64,000 bases of DNA from Mogibacterium neglectum (lineage in GTDB: Bacteria; Bacillota; Clostridia; Peptostreptococcales; Anaerovoracaceae): the NCBI RefSeq assembly GCF_030644205.1, contig NZ_CP128647.1, positions 1,178,001 to 1,242,000 on the forward strand, in the 5' to 3' direction. The translations under genes were made by a program, and so were the position numbers. Below the pieces are notes generated by a model, which saw only the letters and a list, made by a program, of their open reading frames with translations, was not told the origin of the DNA and made no database searches. Numbering within the stretch: the first letter of the stretch is position 1; every line of letters starts with the position of its first letter. Positions 18,235 to 27,025 of this stretch are shown one piece after another.

Positions 18235-19317
18235 CTATAGCTTGCGATGCGCCTTTCTCTGCTTTTCTTTACGAAGCTCTTCTTCGTAGCCTTTGACAAA
18301 TTTACGGCTTAACTTAACTGCAATTGTTTCTAGTTCGGCACTGTAATTATCATCACCCGATATAATGTATCGCTTTGATTTTTCTTCGCCGAGTAGCATC
18401 GACTTCTTTTCAATATACTCAATCATCTTTTCATGACTCAGCCTATTACGCTCCATGATTTCATCCCATGCCTTGTTGAACATCATCCCGACACAAAGTA
18501 TCCACGAAATAATATAGAACCACAGCATAAGAGCTACGATAGATGCGAATGCACCGTACAGGATATCGTAATTTACCGAGTAACTGATATAATTCGCATA
18601 TATCGTGGTCGCAATCAAAAGTCCAAATGACGAGAACACCGCCCCCGGAAGTATAGCTCTAATCGGAACTCTCACAAGTGGTAATATGTAGTAATTTAAC
18701 GTAATCATGGCGAAAAACGATACTGCTACAATTGGCAGCTTTAATGCGATAAGAGCCCTTGCGAGGATACCACCATTAAATAGCTTATAGAATATTTCTT
18801 CTCCATATACGAATACGACAAGTGTAAATGCAACTGCAAAAATTGTAATAGCAGCCGTAGGAACAGCTTTCAGTCTCTCTGCAAAGAAATTAAATTTGTA
18901 AGCACCTTCGGTCAGTGTATAACTCGTCAACCTGGAGAGAGAGAACTCCAAGGCAGATGATGCCCAAAGTGCTAAGAAAATCATGATGAAATTGCCCAAC
19001 CTCACAGATGATGCGGAAAATAACCCCATAACGAAGTTACTAAGCTGCGAATCAATATTATGACTGAGCCAATTCTTTATAATATCTAATGATAGGTCAA
19101 AAACTCCTAGCACCTGCGAAAGCACTATGAGTGTTGGAACACTAGCCATGAAGAAGTAATATGCAACCTGTGCAGCAAATCCTGCATAATACTGGTCATC
19201 GAATTGCCTGAATATATGAAAGACGATCTTTATAAAATTGTCCTTATTCAGACGAACTTTCTTTTTCTTCATCTTCTCAATATTAATGCCTGAATTATTT
19301 TCTGTCTCTTTGTTCAT
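18235..19317 (-). CDS. YihY/BrkB family inner-membrane protein
   Basis: A 360-residue protein with about six membrane segments. Signature stretches are YYAGFAAQVAYYFFMASVPTLIVLSQVLG near the N-terminus and LYGAFASIVALMLWFYIISWILCVGMMFNKAW near the C-terminal end of the membrane part, both typical of YihY/BrkB. The family was once labelled ribonuclease BN in error; its real function is unresolved. The ATG overlaps the rdgB stop by 23 bp, with AGAGGAAC as ribosome binding site, so translation is coupled to rdgB. The C-terminus is a charged cytosolic tail. Confidence 0.9.
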   Translation of the reverse strand: MNKETENNSGINIEKMKKKKVRLNKDNFIKIVFHIFRQFDDQYYAGFAAQVAYYFFMASVPTLIVLSQVLGVFDLSLDIIKNWLSHNIDSQLSNFVMGLFSASSVRLGNFIMIFLALWASSALEFSLSRLTSYTLTEGAYKFNFFAERLKAVPTAAITIFAVAFTLVVFVYGEEIFYKLFNGGILARALIALKLPIVAVSFFAMITLNYYILPLVRVPIRAILPGAVFSSFGLLIATTIYANYISYSVNYDILYGAFASIVALMLWFYIISWILCVGMMFNKAWDEIMERNRLSHEKMIEYIEKKSMLLGEEKSKRYIISGDDNYSAELETIAVKLSRKFVKGYEEELRKEKQRKAHRKL

Positions 19318-19900
19318 TGATAAGTTCCTCTAGCTTCAGAAGCGACTTAGCTCTATGGCTAATTCTGTTCTTGAGCTCTGCAGGTAGCTCACCAAAAGTC
19401 TGATCATATCCTTTTGGAATAAATATCGGATCATACCCGAAGCCATTCTCGCCACGCATCTCCTCGGAAATGGAACCCTCACACTCTCCGCGAGCTATAA
19501 GCTTAGTTCCATCAGGGTATATAAGCGTTATCACCGACACAAAGCGAGCCCCTCTTTCTTCGGTCGGGATACCCTCCATTAATTGAAGTAGTTTTACGTT
19601 GTTATCACGTGGAGTACATCCTTCACCAGCAAATCGCGCTGAATATACACCCGGTTTTCCCCCGATGCAGTCAACAGCGATACCGCTGTCATCTGCAACC
19701 ACTATCCCCTCACACTGTTTTGCAATTGTAGAAGCTTTAATGTAAGAATTTTCTTCAAACGTTGTGCCAGTTTCTTCTATCTCGTCCTTTGGCAAGCCCA
19801 TCTCATCACGCGAAATCACATCCATGCCAAACTTAGAGAATATATCGCGCATCTCACGAATTTTCCCCTCGTTCTGCGTCGCCAAAATCACTTTATCCAT
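19295..19900 (-). CDS. rdgB: non-canonical purine NTP pyrophosphatase RdgB/HAM1
   Basis: House-cleaning enzyme hydrolysing ITP, dITP and XTP to monophosphates so that deaminated purines do not enter nucleic acids. Signatures: ILATQNEGKIREM at the N-terminus, ETGTTFEENSYIKA, VVADDSGIAVD, GVYSARFAG and GFGYDPIFIP. The start is set at MDKVILATQNEGK, 5-6 nt after AAGGAG; earlier in-frame Met codons add an unlikely N-terminus. It has 201 residues. It overlaps the downstream yihY gene. Confidence 0.95.
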   Translation of the reverse strand: MDKVILATQNEGKIREMRDIFSKFGMDVISRDEMGLPKDEIEETGTTFEENSYIKASTIAKQCEGIVVADDSGIAVDCIGGKPGVYSARFAGEGCTPRDNNVKLLQLMEGIPTEERGARFVSVITLIYPDGTKLIARGECEGSISEEMRGENGFGYDPIFIPKGYDQTFGELPAELKNRISHRAKSLLKLEELINEQRDRK

Positions 19901-20114
19901 CAATATCTCCTTAACAATACCCATTTTTTTGAAAATAAAAGTCCGATTCACCTAAGACAACCTCGGTCACTTATTCTCAAAAATCATAGTAATTATACCA
20001 TAACGAAATGCTTATTTATGTATTTTATCTTGGTTTACAAATAAAACACAGTGTATTTTGTTAATGACGAAATTTTGGTATTATATTACTTGTAAAAGAA
20101 AGGAAAATAGCGCT

Positions 20115-21077
20115 ATGCAATTAATAGCTTCAAAAGTTTTTGTTATATTTTTATATATAGCTATAGGTTTTGCTGCGAATAAGCTTCGCCTTCTAGGAAC
20201 TGACTCCTTAGATCACTTAATTTCACTCGTTCTGAATATCACAACCCCCTGCCTTCTGATTTACTCAATTTGCGGTAAATCTTCTATACGTGCAGATACT
20301 TTTTCAAACACAATTATAATAATAGTTCTTTCAATAGTGATGTTCATTGTATTCGGTGCAATATCGGTTAAAATTTCTAGATTATTTAGCAAGAAAAACA
20401 ACGATCAGCAAAATGTCTTATCGGTAGCTATGGTTACCTGCAATTCAGGTTTTATGGGATTCCCCATCGCTCGCTCCGTATTTGGTCAAGTGGTGCTTTA
20501 TTATTCAGTAATTCAGAATATCGCCTGTAACCTATATCTTTTTATAGGTTGTATGATTCAGCTGAGTCTAGGTGAAAGCAAGGATAGCTCTGGCAAAAGT
20601 AAAACTATAAGTAGAGAGACAATTGTCAAGCCTTTCAAAAACGTAGTGACAATTGTATATATATGTTCGTTTTTAGCTCTCTTTTCTGGTATAAAAATTC
20701 CAACTCCAGTTATGGATTCCATATCAACTATCGGTGATACGACTATTCCAATATCGATGATTATCATCGGTATCCAGCTTGGAGATTGCAATCTCAGAGC
20801 ACTTATAACGGATAAAGATCTTATCTTATCAAGCCTGGTGTGTCTAGTCCTGGAACCAACGCTTGCAGTCATTACAGTTTGGTTTTTGCCACTAAACAAC
20901 ATCTTAAAGCTCACTATAGCTCTATCATTTACCTACCCTAGCGCTGTGCTCGGCGTAGCTTTAGCGGCTGCTGAACACAAGGACACTAAACTCATGTCAG
21001 AAGCCGTGACCATGTCCACGATGATGTCGATGATTACACTTCCAATATGGATTATGGTTATCGGTCACCTATTCTGA
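20115..21077 (+). CDS. AEC family transporter (auxin-efflux-carrier type)
   Basis: A 320-residue integral membrane protein with about ten hydrophobic segments in the AEC arrangement: FVIFLYIAIGFAANKLRLL at the N-terminus, a charged loop in the middle (residues about 160-180), and the second half with PVMDSISTIGDTTIPISMIIIGIQLG and SFTYPSAVLGVALAAAEH, typical of the family. Bacterial AEC proteins export or import small organic acids such as malate or malonate; the substrate cannot be told. The start is set at MQLIASKVF, after AAAGGA. It converges with the SCIFF maturase gene, overlapping its 3' end by 9 bp. Confidence 0.85.
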   Translation: MQLIASKVFVIFLYIAIGFAANKLRLLGTDSLDHLISLVLNITTPCLLIYSICGKSSIRADTFSNTIIIIVLSIVMFIVFGAISVKISRLFSKKNNDQQNVLSVAMVTCNSGFMGFPIARSVFGQVVLYYSVIQNIACNLYLFIGCMIQLSLGESKDSSGKSKTISRETIVKPFKNVVTIVYICSFLALFSGIKIPTPVMDSISTIGDTTIPISMIIIGIQLGDCNLRALITDKDLILSSLVCLVLEPTLAVITVWFLPLNNILKLTIALSFTYPSAVLGVALAAAEHKDTKLMSEAVTMSTMMSMITLPIWIMVIGHLF

Positions 21078-22460
21078 TATTCTATCGATTCCGAGTTCTT
21101 CTTCGGCAACCTTTAGCATGAGCGCACATTCAATTCTCTTTTTGTGAAGCTCACACCCAAAGTCGTAAACCTTGTTGATATCACCATTAGTGTGAAGATT
21201 ATTAGCTGCACATCCGCCAGAGCAATATAGCTTTGCAAAACAGTCACGACACTTATCCCTGGTATACAGATTATTATTATATTTAAAACCGTCTATTATA
21301 TCCTGCCTTTGAATTCCATCATAGACATTTCCAACCTTATAATCATCATCTCCCACGAACTGATGACATGGGTAAAGGTCTCCAGATGGTGTAACTGCAA
21401 GGTATTCCGTACCTACACCGCATCCGCTAATGCGCTTATAGATGCAAGGTCCTCCTGTCAAATCTACTGTATAATGATAGAAATTGAATCCCTCGCCTCT
21501 CTTCTCTCGCTCTAGCATCTCAATAGCCAGTTTTTCATACTGCTCCTTCAAGATATCGAGATCTTCATCATGAAGAGCGTAATCGGTGCTGGGATCGCTG
21601 ACAACAGGCTCTATACTAGTCTCCTTAAACCCTAGATCCGCCATAGCTAACACGTCTTCAGCAAAATCCTTATTATGCGCAGTATACGTTCCGCGCATAT
21701 AATACTGTTTCTGTCCCCTATCCTCAGCCAGGCTCTTAAATTTCTCTATGATCTTGTCATATGTGCCTTTGCCATCTTTGCTCGTACGCATTAAGTCATG
21801 AGTTCTTCTGCGTCCATCCATGCTCAACACTACATTGCTACATTCTCTGTCCGCAAATTCTATTACATCATCATCTATCAACACACCATTTGTGGTAAGC
21901 GTAAAATTAAAGTGTTTGTTATGCGTCTTTTCGAGCTCCCTTCCATACGCAACGAGCTCTTTGCATACATCCCAGTTCAAAAGAGGCTCGCCTCCAAAAA
22001 AATCAACCTCAAGATTCTTTCGGCTTCCAGAATTCTCTACTAAGAACTCTAGCGCCCTTTTACCAACTTCGAGGGACATTATTCCAGCTTTGCCACTGTA
22101 CTCGCCTTTACCTGCAAAGCAATATTTGCAGTCCATATTACATCCATGTGCAATGTGGAGGCAAATTGCTTTTAGTACAGACTGCTTAGCTTTTAAATCT
22201 CCAGCAATCTCTTCAAATGGGTCATCTGAAAAAAGAAGCTTCTCTGACTTTAACTTCTCGATATCAGCCAGCGTTTCGTCGATATCGTTATCTGTAACTT
22301 CGCTGTACTTAGCTGTTATCTCAGAGGCGATTTCATCTCTAGACAGCCCTTTATCATATAAGGCGATTATATGATAAGCTACCTCATCCACAGAGTGAAC
22401 CGCTCCACTATTAACATCCATAACGATGTTATATCCGTTTAGTTTATACTGATGTATCAT
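21069..22460 (-). CDS. scfB: SCIFF radical SAM peptide maturase (thioether-forming, SPASM)
   Basis: Radical SAM enzyme that installs thioether links in the SCIFF peptide encoded just upstream. The N-terminus MIHQYKLNGYNIVMDVNSGAVH is the peptide-recognition (PqqD-like) region typical of this maturase. The radical SAM cluster motif is C107-x3-C111-x2-C114, and the C-terminal SPASM-type region is cysteine-rich (GPCIYKRISGCG, YPCHQF, CRDCFAKLYCSGGC, DFGC), consistent with two auxiliary clusters. It has 463 residues, the normal family length. A terminator separates it from scfA, so it is expected at a lower level than the peptide. All cluster ligands appear intact although the substrate peptide is altered. 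Confidence 0.95.
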   Translation of the reverse strand: MIHQYKLNGYNIVMDVNSGAVHSVDEVAYHIIALYDKGLSRDEIASEITAKYSEVTDNDIDETLADIEKLKSEKLLFSDDPFEEIAGDLKAKQSVLKAICLHIAHGCNMDCKYCFAGKGEYSGKAGIMSLEVGKRALEFLVENSGSRKNLEVDFFGGEPLLNWDVCKELVAYGRELEKTHNKHFNFTLTTNGVLIDDDVIEFADRECSNVVLSMDGRRRTHDLMRTSKDGKGTYDKIIEKFKSLAEDRGQKQYYMRGTYTAHNKDFAEDVLAMADLGFKETSIEPVVSDPSTDYALHDEDLDILKEQYEKLAIEMLEREKRGEGFNFYHYTVDLTGGPCIYKRISGCGVGTEYLAVTPSGDLYPCHQFVGDDDYKVGNVYDGIQRQDIIDGFKYNNNLYTRDKCRDCFAKLYCSGGCAANNLHTNGDINKVYDFGCELHKKRIECALMLKVAEEELGIDRISE

Positions 22461-22521
22461 TTACTCTTGTACCATACCTTATAAAAATCATTTCAATAAT
22501 TAGGAATTTAGCTCAAACAAT

Positions 22522-22548
22522 AAAAAAGCGCTGCAGTAAGCAGCGCCT
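22522..22548 (-). terminator. partial terminator between scfA and scfB
   Basis: Minus strand GCGCTGC/GCAGCGC stem with a short loop and six T, 8 bp after the scfA stop. It probably lets only part of the transcripts continue into the maturase gene. Confidence 0.85.
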
Positions 22549-22555
22549 TCAGTTA

Positions 22556-22705
22556 CTATTTGTTCTTAGCCTGCTCGCAATGCTGATTAGCAACACTGCA
22601 CGAAGTCTTGCTTGCGGACTGGCAAGATGTCTGGCACTCGCCGCATCCACCGGAAAGAGTTGACTTTGCCATATTTCTTGTTGAAATTGTCTTGATTCTG
22701 CTCAT
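22556..22705 (-). CDS. scfA: SCIFF-family ranthipeptide precursor, five-cysteine variant
   Basis: A 49-residue peptide starting MSRIKTISTRNMAKSTL and ending EQAKNK; AGGAGG lies before the ATG. The cysteine-rich core has the SCIFF pattern (GECQTSCQSA-x-KTSC-x-VANQ-x-C) but only five cysteines: Cys21, 24, 28, 36 and 43. The family name stands for six cysteines in forty-five residues; here the cysteine expected after QSA is Ser32, and the residue after KTSC is Ser37. Family knowledge, from memory: the characterised SCIFF peptide CteA carries a Cys32-Thr37 thioether, so both cross-link partners would be Ser here. The maturase gene follows, the standard arrangement. Role in the cell is unknown. 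Confidence 0.93.
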   Translation of the reverse strand: MSRIKTISTRNMAKSTLSGGCGECQTSCQSASKTSCSVANQHCEQAKNK

Positions 22706-22732
22706 TACATTATCCTCCTAACTACTCGTTAT

Positions 22733-22761
22733 AGAATATCAAATACGTTTAAAACTGTCAA
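22733..22761 (-). promoter_or_regulatory. promoter of scfA
   Basis: Minus strand TTGACA (22756-22761), 17-bp spacer, TATTCT (22733-22738), about 28 bp before the scfA start. Confidence 0.75.
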
Positions 22762-22841
22762 TCCTGACATGATTATTTGTATTTCATGATTACACTTATC
22801 AATATGCAGTGCCCCTAAAATTATATATTAAGCTTTCTGTC

Positions 22842-24272
22842 TTAATCCTCAGATTCTCCAGACTTTGATTCAAGTTCATCAAGTGCTTTAATGAGTTCAA
22901 CTGCATCAATGGCCCCTGTAGCACAGAGCTTCTCAATAGCTGCGATCGTATCCTTTGAACCTTTAGGTGTAGATTCAAGCTCTTTCTCTAGATCACTCAA
23001 GTCTAAAGCTTCTGTACTTTTTTCACCCTCCTCAATGTCTTCACTATCTGCTTCTATATTATATGGTCTGTCTTCAGATTCGGTTGTCTCGGTCACTCCA
23101 TCTGAACCCTCTATTTCAGTTGCTTCTGATTCAGCTTGCTCCGATGCACCAACCTCCGGTTCAGCTACTTCTAGCTCAGTTGACGCTGTTTCAGCTGCTT
23201 CTGATTCATCACCCTCTGGTTCTGCAGCTTCAGATTCAACTACCTCTTCATACTCAGCTTCTACGGATTTATCTAAATCTTTAGGGCAAGGTGTTTCTAC
23301 TGATTTCTCTAATCCTTTGCTAGTATTATTCGATAATTCTGCATCGGTCTCTTTTTCAACTGCCGGTTCTTCAGCAAGTACTTCGTCAGTAGGTATAGAG
23401 GCTCCTTTTGCCTCAAAAGAGATTTCATCTTCCGTTCTATCGTCATCCGCTCTATCCTGAGTTTCGCTTGATTCAGATACTGAATATGAGTTCAGAGCTC
23501 TCTTGTCAGCAGTAATCTCATAGTCGAACACGGCTTCAGTCTTCATGCTACGATTTAGTATTCTGATTCGATCAGCCATCTTGCCATCCCCAGTAGCATT
23601 AACCGGAATCTGAATCGACACACCCGCCTCAATCTCATATACCTCTTGCTGACCATTAGTTGGTGGTAAATCCCATTCTTTGGTCACAGCATTAAACGAC
23701 CTGTGCAGGAACCTAACTCTTCCTCTCTTAACATCGATGTGATATATAACATCACCCTTTACACTTGGAATTAAGCATTCGCTCTGCTTGAGGCTGAGCT
23801 GCCCACGAAGAGCAACAGTTCCCTTTGCCCTCTTATATATAGCACCTCTATATTCTTGTATTCTTTTTGTCTCCGTCTCTTTGACTACCATCACATCGCA
23901 CTGAGCATGTCGCATAATGTATGACGCCGTAAGCCCTATAGTACTACTTGCGCCCGGCTTCGTCGATTTCGTCATGACAATCATCTCCACGCCAAATTCC
24001 TTTGCCGCTTCGATAATTCTCGCTCCAGCACGACCTACTGCAGACCTTGTGATAACACTGTACTTATCTATTGTCTTGGCAATAGAATTGAGTTTCTTGT
24101 CAAGCTCCTCTCTAATCTCTGCTTCCTCACCGAGAGAGAGTGCATATCCTGTATTCTCACGCACCATAACGAGCACAACCTCGAAAGCCTTCGGCGAAAA
24201 CGTGGTTTTAAGTTGCTCAAGCGCTATTAAACTCCTAGGTGAACCATCAACTGGCACAAGAATTCTCTTCAT
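22842..24272 (-). CDS. universal stress protein domain fused to a long acidic tail
   Basis: Residues 1 to about 140 form a universal stress protein domain (MKRILVPVDGSPRSLIALEQL ... YIMRHAQCDVMVVKE); the usual nucleotide-binding G-x2-G-x9-GS motif is degenerate (PGASSTIGLTA). Residues about 145-270 form a beta-rich region of unknown type. From about 280 to 430 the chain is a low-complexity stretch rich in Glu, Ala, Ser, Val and Pro, with repeats of the type SEAAEPE/SEATEIE. The last 50 residues are helical (DLSDLEKELEST ... ELIKALDELESK). The start is MKRILVPVDG, with AAGGGTG ahead. The 476 residues contrast with about 140 for ordinary USPs. The fusion is unusual and its function unknown. Confidence 0.75.
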   Translation of the reverse strand: MKRILVPVDGSPRSLIALEQLKTTFSPKAFEVVLVMVRENTGYALSLGEEAEIREELDKKLNSIAKTIDKYSVITRSAVGRAGARIIEAAKEFGVEMIVMTKSTKPGASSTIGLTASYIMRHAQCDVMVVKETETKRIQEYRGAIYKRAKGTVALRGQLSLKQSECLIPSVKGDVIYHIDVKRGRVRFLHRSFNAVTKEWDLPPTNGQQEVYEIEAGVSIQIPVNATGDGKMADRIRILNRSMKTEAVFDYEITADKRALNSYSVSESSETQDRADDDRTEDEISFEAKGASIPTDEVLAEEPAVEKETDAELSNNTSKGLEKSVETPCPKDLDKSVEAEYEEVVESEAAEPEGDESEAAETASTELEVAEPEVGASEQAESEATEIEGSDGVTETTESEDRPYNIEADSEDIEEGEKSTEALDLSDLEKELESTPKGSKDTIAAIEKLCATGAIDAVELIKALDELESKSGESED

Positions 24273-24378
24273 CAAATCACCCTTACTACTTTCTAATAAG
24301 TGCACTAATATCCCATCTAAATATACAAATTGATTATACATTTTAGCGATATCAAAATCAAATTAAAGGGTGGCTAAA

Positions 24379-25473
24379 CTATTTCAACCACTTGTTTTTG
24401 GTCATTATCAGCTCCTGTATAGCCATATATAACAGTAGATAATCGTCATCTAGACTGCAGATTAGACTGTTTTCAGTGAGCACATCCTCTTCGAAAGCAA
24501 TTCTCGCATTTCCTGCAATCACAGCCTTCCTCGTCCCATCTATTGTGATGATGTAATTGCAGCTAAGATTTGCCTTTCGCACGGCTCTAAATCCCTTTAT
24601 ATAAACGTGCCCATCACTCGTCTCAACGAAGTATGAATCACTATCACTTTCAGTGTCCCTATATAAAGTTCCGTATTCTTCACCAGACATATAGAACTTA
24701 AACCCGTTCTTTTCAGCCTTTGCAGAACCAATCACCTGTGCGAGCACCTCTCCAGCTTCCTCGATTGCTTCATCACCATCGGGTACGTTGTAGATTTTCA
24801 CATCGAGAGGCTCATTTATTGTTCTCACATATACATATTCGTTATCATCAGCATCCCTATACAGGCAGTCTGTACTATTTGCATAGAAGAACTTAAATTT
24901 ATCCAGCAACTTGATTTCCGAATTATCACCAGCTTTAATCCTTTTAATGGTTTCCGTTAAATCATCCACCAAAACGGTGCTCATGAGCTTCCAGCTGGCA
25001 AAACGCGAGTATGACTTAGGATTTACCGCCATGCTTTTTGTATCCAAAACATCTATAAAATGAGCTTCATTATCCGCATTTTTCACGATATGATTGAGTT
25101 CCGTACCGCTCTTAACAACTATATTACTTTTTTTATCTTTATAAATCGTAATATAGTCTTTGAATGGACTTGGTCCAAAGATAATAGCATCCTCACTCGT
25201 AAATGTGTTGTTACCCATCCATGGATGCCCTAAACATGTATTAACTGCACTTAGACGTTCATAGATATCCTCGATAGTGATATCCTCGCAGCCCTCAACA
25301 ATTTTGTCATACAGGTTGCGATCATTGTAGTGCTTTCCGCCAGTTGTCAGCCATATCGCTACTGCAAGCCCGATGAAAATGCCACCTAATATAAATTTCC
25401 CGACAGTGATTCCCATAATACCCATCGCAAGGCACAGAACCATAAGAAGTCTGAAAAGCTTGTCTCCGTTCAT
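24379..25473 (-). CDS. hypothetical membrane-anchored protein
   Basis: A 364-residue protein with two hydrophobic segments near the N-terminus (residues about 6-42) and a large soluble remainder rich in beta strands, with motifs such as DAIIFGPSPFKDYITIY and GFKFYMSGEEYGTLYRDTESDSDSYFVETSDGHVYIKGFRA. I recognise no family. The start is set at the ATG at 25473 (MNGDKLF) because AAGGA lies 6 nt upstream; the ATG two codons earlier abuts the site. It lies upstream of the USP fusion gene on the same strand, 106 bp away, so the two may be co-expressed. Confidence 0.65.
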   Translation of the reverse strand: MNGDKLFRLLMVLCLAMGIMGITVGKFILGGIFIGLAVAIWLTTGGKHYNDRNLYDKIVEGCEDITIEDIYERLSAVNTCLGHPWMGNNTFTSEDAIIFGPSPFKDYITIYKDKKSNIVVKSGTELNHIVKNADNEAHFIDVLDTKSMAVNPKSYSRFASWKLMSTVLVDDLTETIKRIKAGDNSEIKLLDKFKFFYANSTDCLYRDADDNEYVYVRTINEPLDVKIYNVPDGDEAIEEAGEVLAQVIGSAKAEKNGFKFYMSGEEYGTLYRDTESDSDSYFVETSDGHVYIKGFRAVRKANLSCNYIITIDGTRKAVIAGNARIAFEEDVLTENSLICSLDDDYLLLYMAIQELIMTKNKWLK

Positions 25474-25488
25474 ATTCATTCCTTATAA

Positions 25489-25516
25489 GAGTGATGCAGG
25501 AATACCTGCATCACTC
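25489..25516 (-). terminator. hairpin after the CoA-ligase gene
   Basis: A perfect 12-bp stem GAGTGATGCAGG/CCTGCATCACTC with a 4-nt loop, about 48 bp beyond the stop at 25564. The T tract is weak (TCTTAT). Confidence 0.7.
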
Positions 25517-25563
25517 AAACACAACGCATTATCTCACTTTTTAAATTAGACTGAATGTAGTCA

Positions 25564-26994
25564 TTAAATATTCTTGATTAACTTCTCTTTCTTGTTCATG
25601 ATATGGCTATATCTTCTTAGTGCAACCATAGCATTTACAGCCTGTTCAGGTGTAGAGAAAGCAGGAATGCCCTTATCTCTGAGCTTCATGATAGCTTCTC
25701 GGCACTCATTTCCACCCTGGCACTCCATAATAAAGGGCTTGCCGAGATTCTTATACTGCCTGTGAATATTAATTACAGTCTCAGTAATAGCCTCAACATC
25801 GGTTACTGCAGTTGGGCAAACGGAAATAAGTATTCCATCAACATGCTCATCTCTATATGCTGTTTTAAGTGCACCACCATACATGTCAGAAGTTGCCGTT
25901 CCACTGATATCAACAGGGTTGAGTGGTGATCCGAATGCAGGCATATAATTTCTGATATTCTCTCTAAGATCTGGGGAGATGTCCTTTAGCTCCTTTAGAG
26001 GCATGCCCAATCTTTCGAAATGATCAGCCGCTAGAAGTCCAGCTCCACCTCCATTTGTAATGATAACTACATTGTCACCTCTTAATGGAGGGCAGTTACC
26101 TAAAGCGAGAGAAGTATCCAAGAACTCCTGCCATGTCTTCTCACGAAGAACACCTGATTCTTCGAATAATTTATCATACTCAGCATTTGAATGGCCCTTA
26201 TTCTCAGAGGCAGTGTGAGCAAATGCAGCCTTAACACCTATTTCAGAAGAACCAACCTTTATTGCAGTAATTGGTTTCTCGCACTCAAGGCAAGCTTTTT
26301 TAAACGCCTCAGGACTATCAAGAGCTTCGATATAAACTGCAATGCATTTAGTATTAGGCTCTTTGTCTGCATACTTTATCATCTCGCAGAAATCAACGTC
26401 CGCCTTGTTACCAAGTCCTACGAACATGCTGATTCCAAAGTGATCAATCTGAGATGAACCTAATGCAGCTAGAAGGTTAGAACCTGACTGTGAGATGAGT
26501 GCAACTGGTCCCTTGTTAGGTAGATATGGTATGAATCCACAGTTAAAATCATGGTAAGGTGTTCCGATACCCACTAGGTTTGGACCGATTAGCGGAAGCT
26601 CATGCTGACGGCAGAACTCAGTGATCTCATTTTGCAAGTCCCCATTTCCAACTTCCTTGAATCCAGATGATGAAACTACAGCTATCTTAACCTTTTTCTC
26701 AACGCAGTCTTTGAGAGCATCGAAAACACCAGTTGCTGGTAGCGATACGAATGCTAAATCAACATCACCAGGAACATCCTTTATATTCTGATATGCAGGA
26801 ATTCCTGCAACTTCAGTAGCTTTGACGTTGATAGGATACAACTCTCCCTCATATCCGCACTTTCTCAGCCCCTGGATTACCTTAAATCCAACCTTTGTCT
26901 CATTGCGGCTAGCTCCTATTACAGCGATTGAGTTAGGCTTAAATGCGTACTCTAGTTTGTCAACGACGTATTGTCTTGCTTCTTTTACTTCCAT
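25564..26994 (-). CDS. acyl/acetate-CoA ligase (ADP-forming), alpha-subunit type
   Basis: A 476-residue protein with the CoA-binding Rossmann domain (SIAVIGASRNETKVGFKVIQGL), the succinyl-CoA-synthetase-like domain (LIGPNLVGIGTP, GPVALISQSG) and the phospho-histidine loop: His260 in AFAHTASENKG. The family converts acyl-CoA, ADP and phosphate to acid, ATP and CoA, conserving energy during fermentation. The ATP-grasp beta part is absent here and not next door, so either it is encoded elsewhere or the protein has another role. It lies 31 bp downstream of gap, within the Ldh-gap-ligase run. Confidence 0.87.
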   Translation of the reverse strand: MEVKEARQYVVDKLEYAFKPNSIAVIGASRNETKVGFKVIQGLRKCGYEGELYPINVKATEVAGIPAYQNIKDVPGDVDLAFVSLPATGVFDALKDCVEKKVKIAVVSSSGFKEVGNGDLQNEITEFCRQHELPLIGPNLVGIGTPYHDFNCGFIPYLPNKGPVALISQSGSNLLAALGSSQIDHFGISMFVGLGNKADVDFCEMIKYADKEPNTKCIAVYIEALDSPEAFKKACLECEKPITAIKVGSSEIGVKAAFAHTASENKGHSNAEYDKLFEESGVLREKTWQEFLDTSLALGNCPPLRGDNVVIITNGGGAGLLAADHFERLGMPLKELKDISPDLRENIRNYMPAFGSPLNPVDISGTATSDMYGGALKTAYRDEHVDGILISVCPTAVTDVEAITETVINIHRQYKNLGKPFIMECQGGNECREAIMKLRDKGIPAFSTPEQAVNAMVALRRYSHIMNKKEKLIKNI

Positions 26995-27025
26995 TTTAAT
27001 TATCCCCTCCTACTTCGAAATAACT

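Noticed and set aside
18226-18240. Palindrome CAAGCTATAGCTTG at the yihY stop as a terminator
   Set aside because: The stem is short and without a T tract; not enough to call.
22891-23460. A 189-residue Ser/Ala-rich frame on the plus strand
   Set aside because: It is the mirror of the repetitive acidic tail of the USP fusion gene; its composition follows from that repeat.
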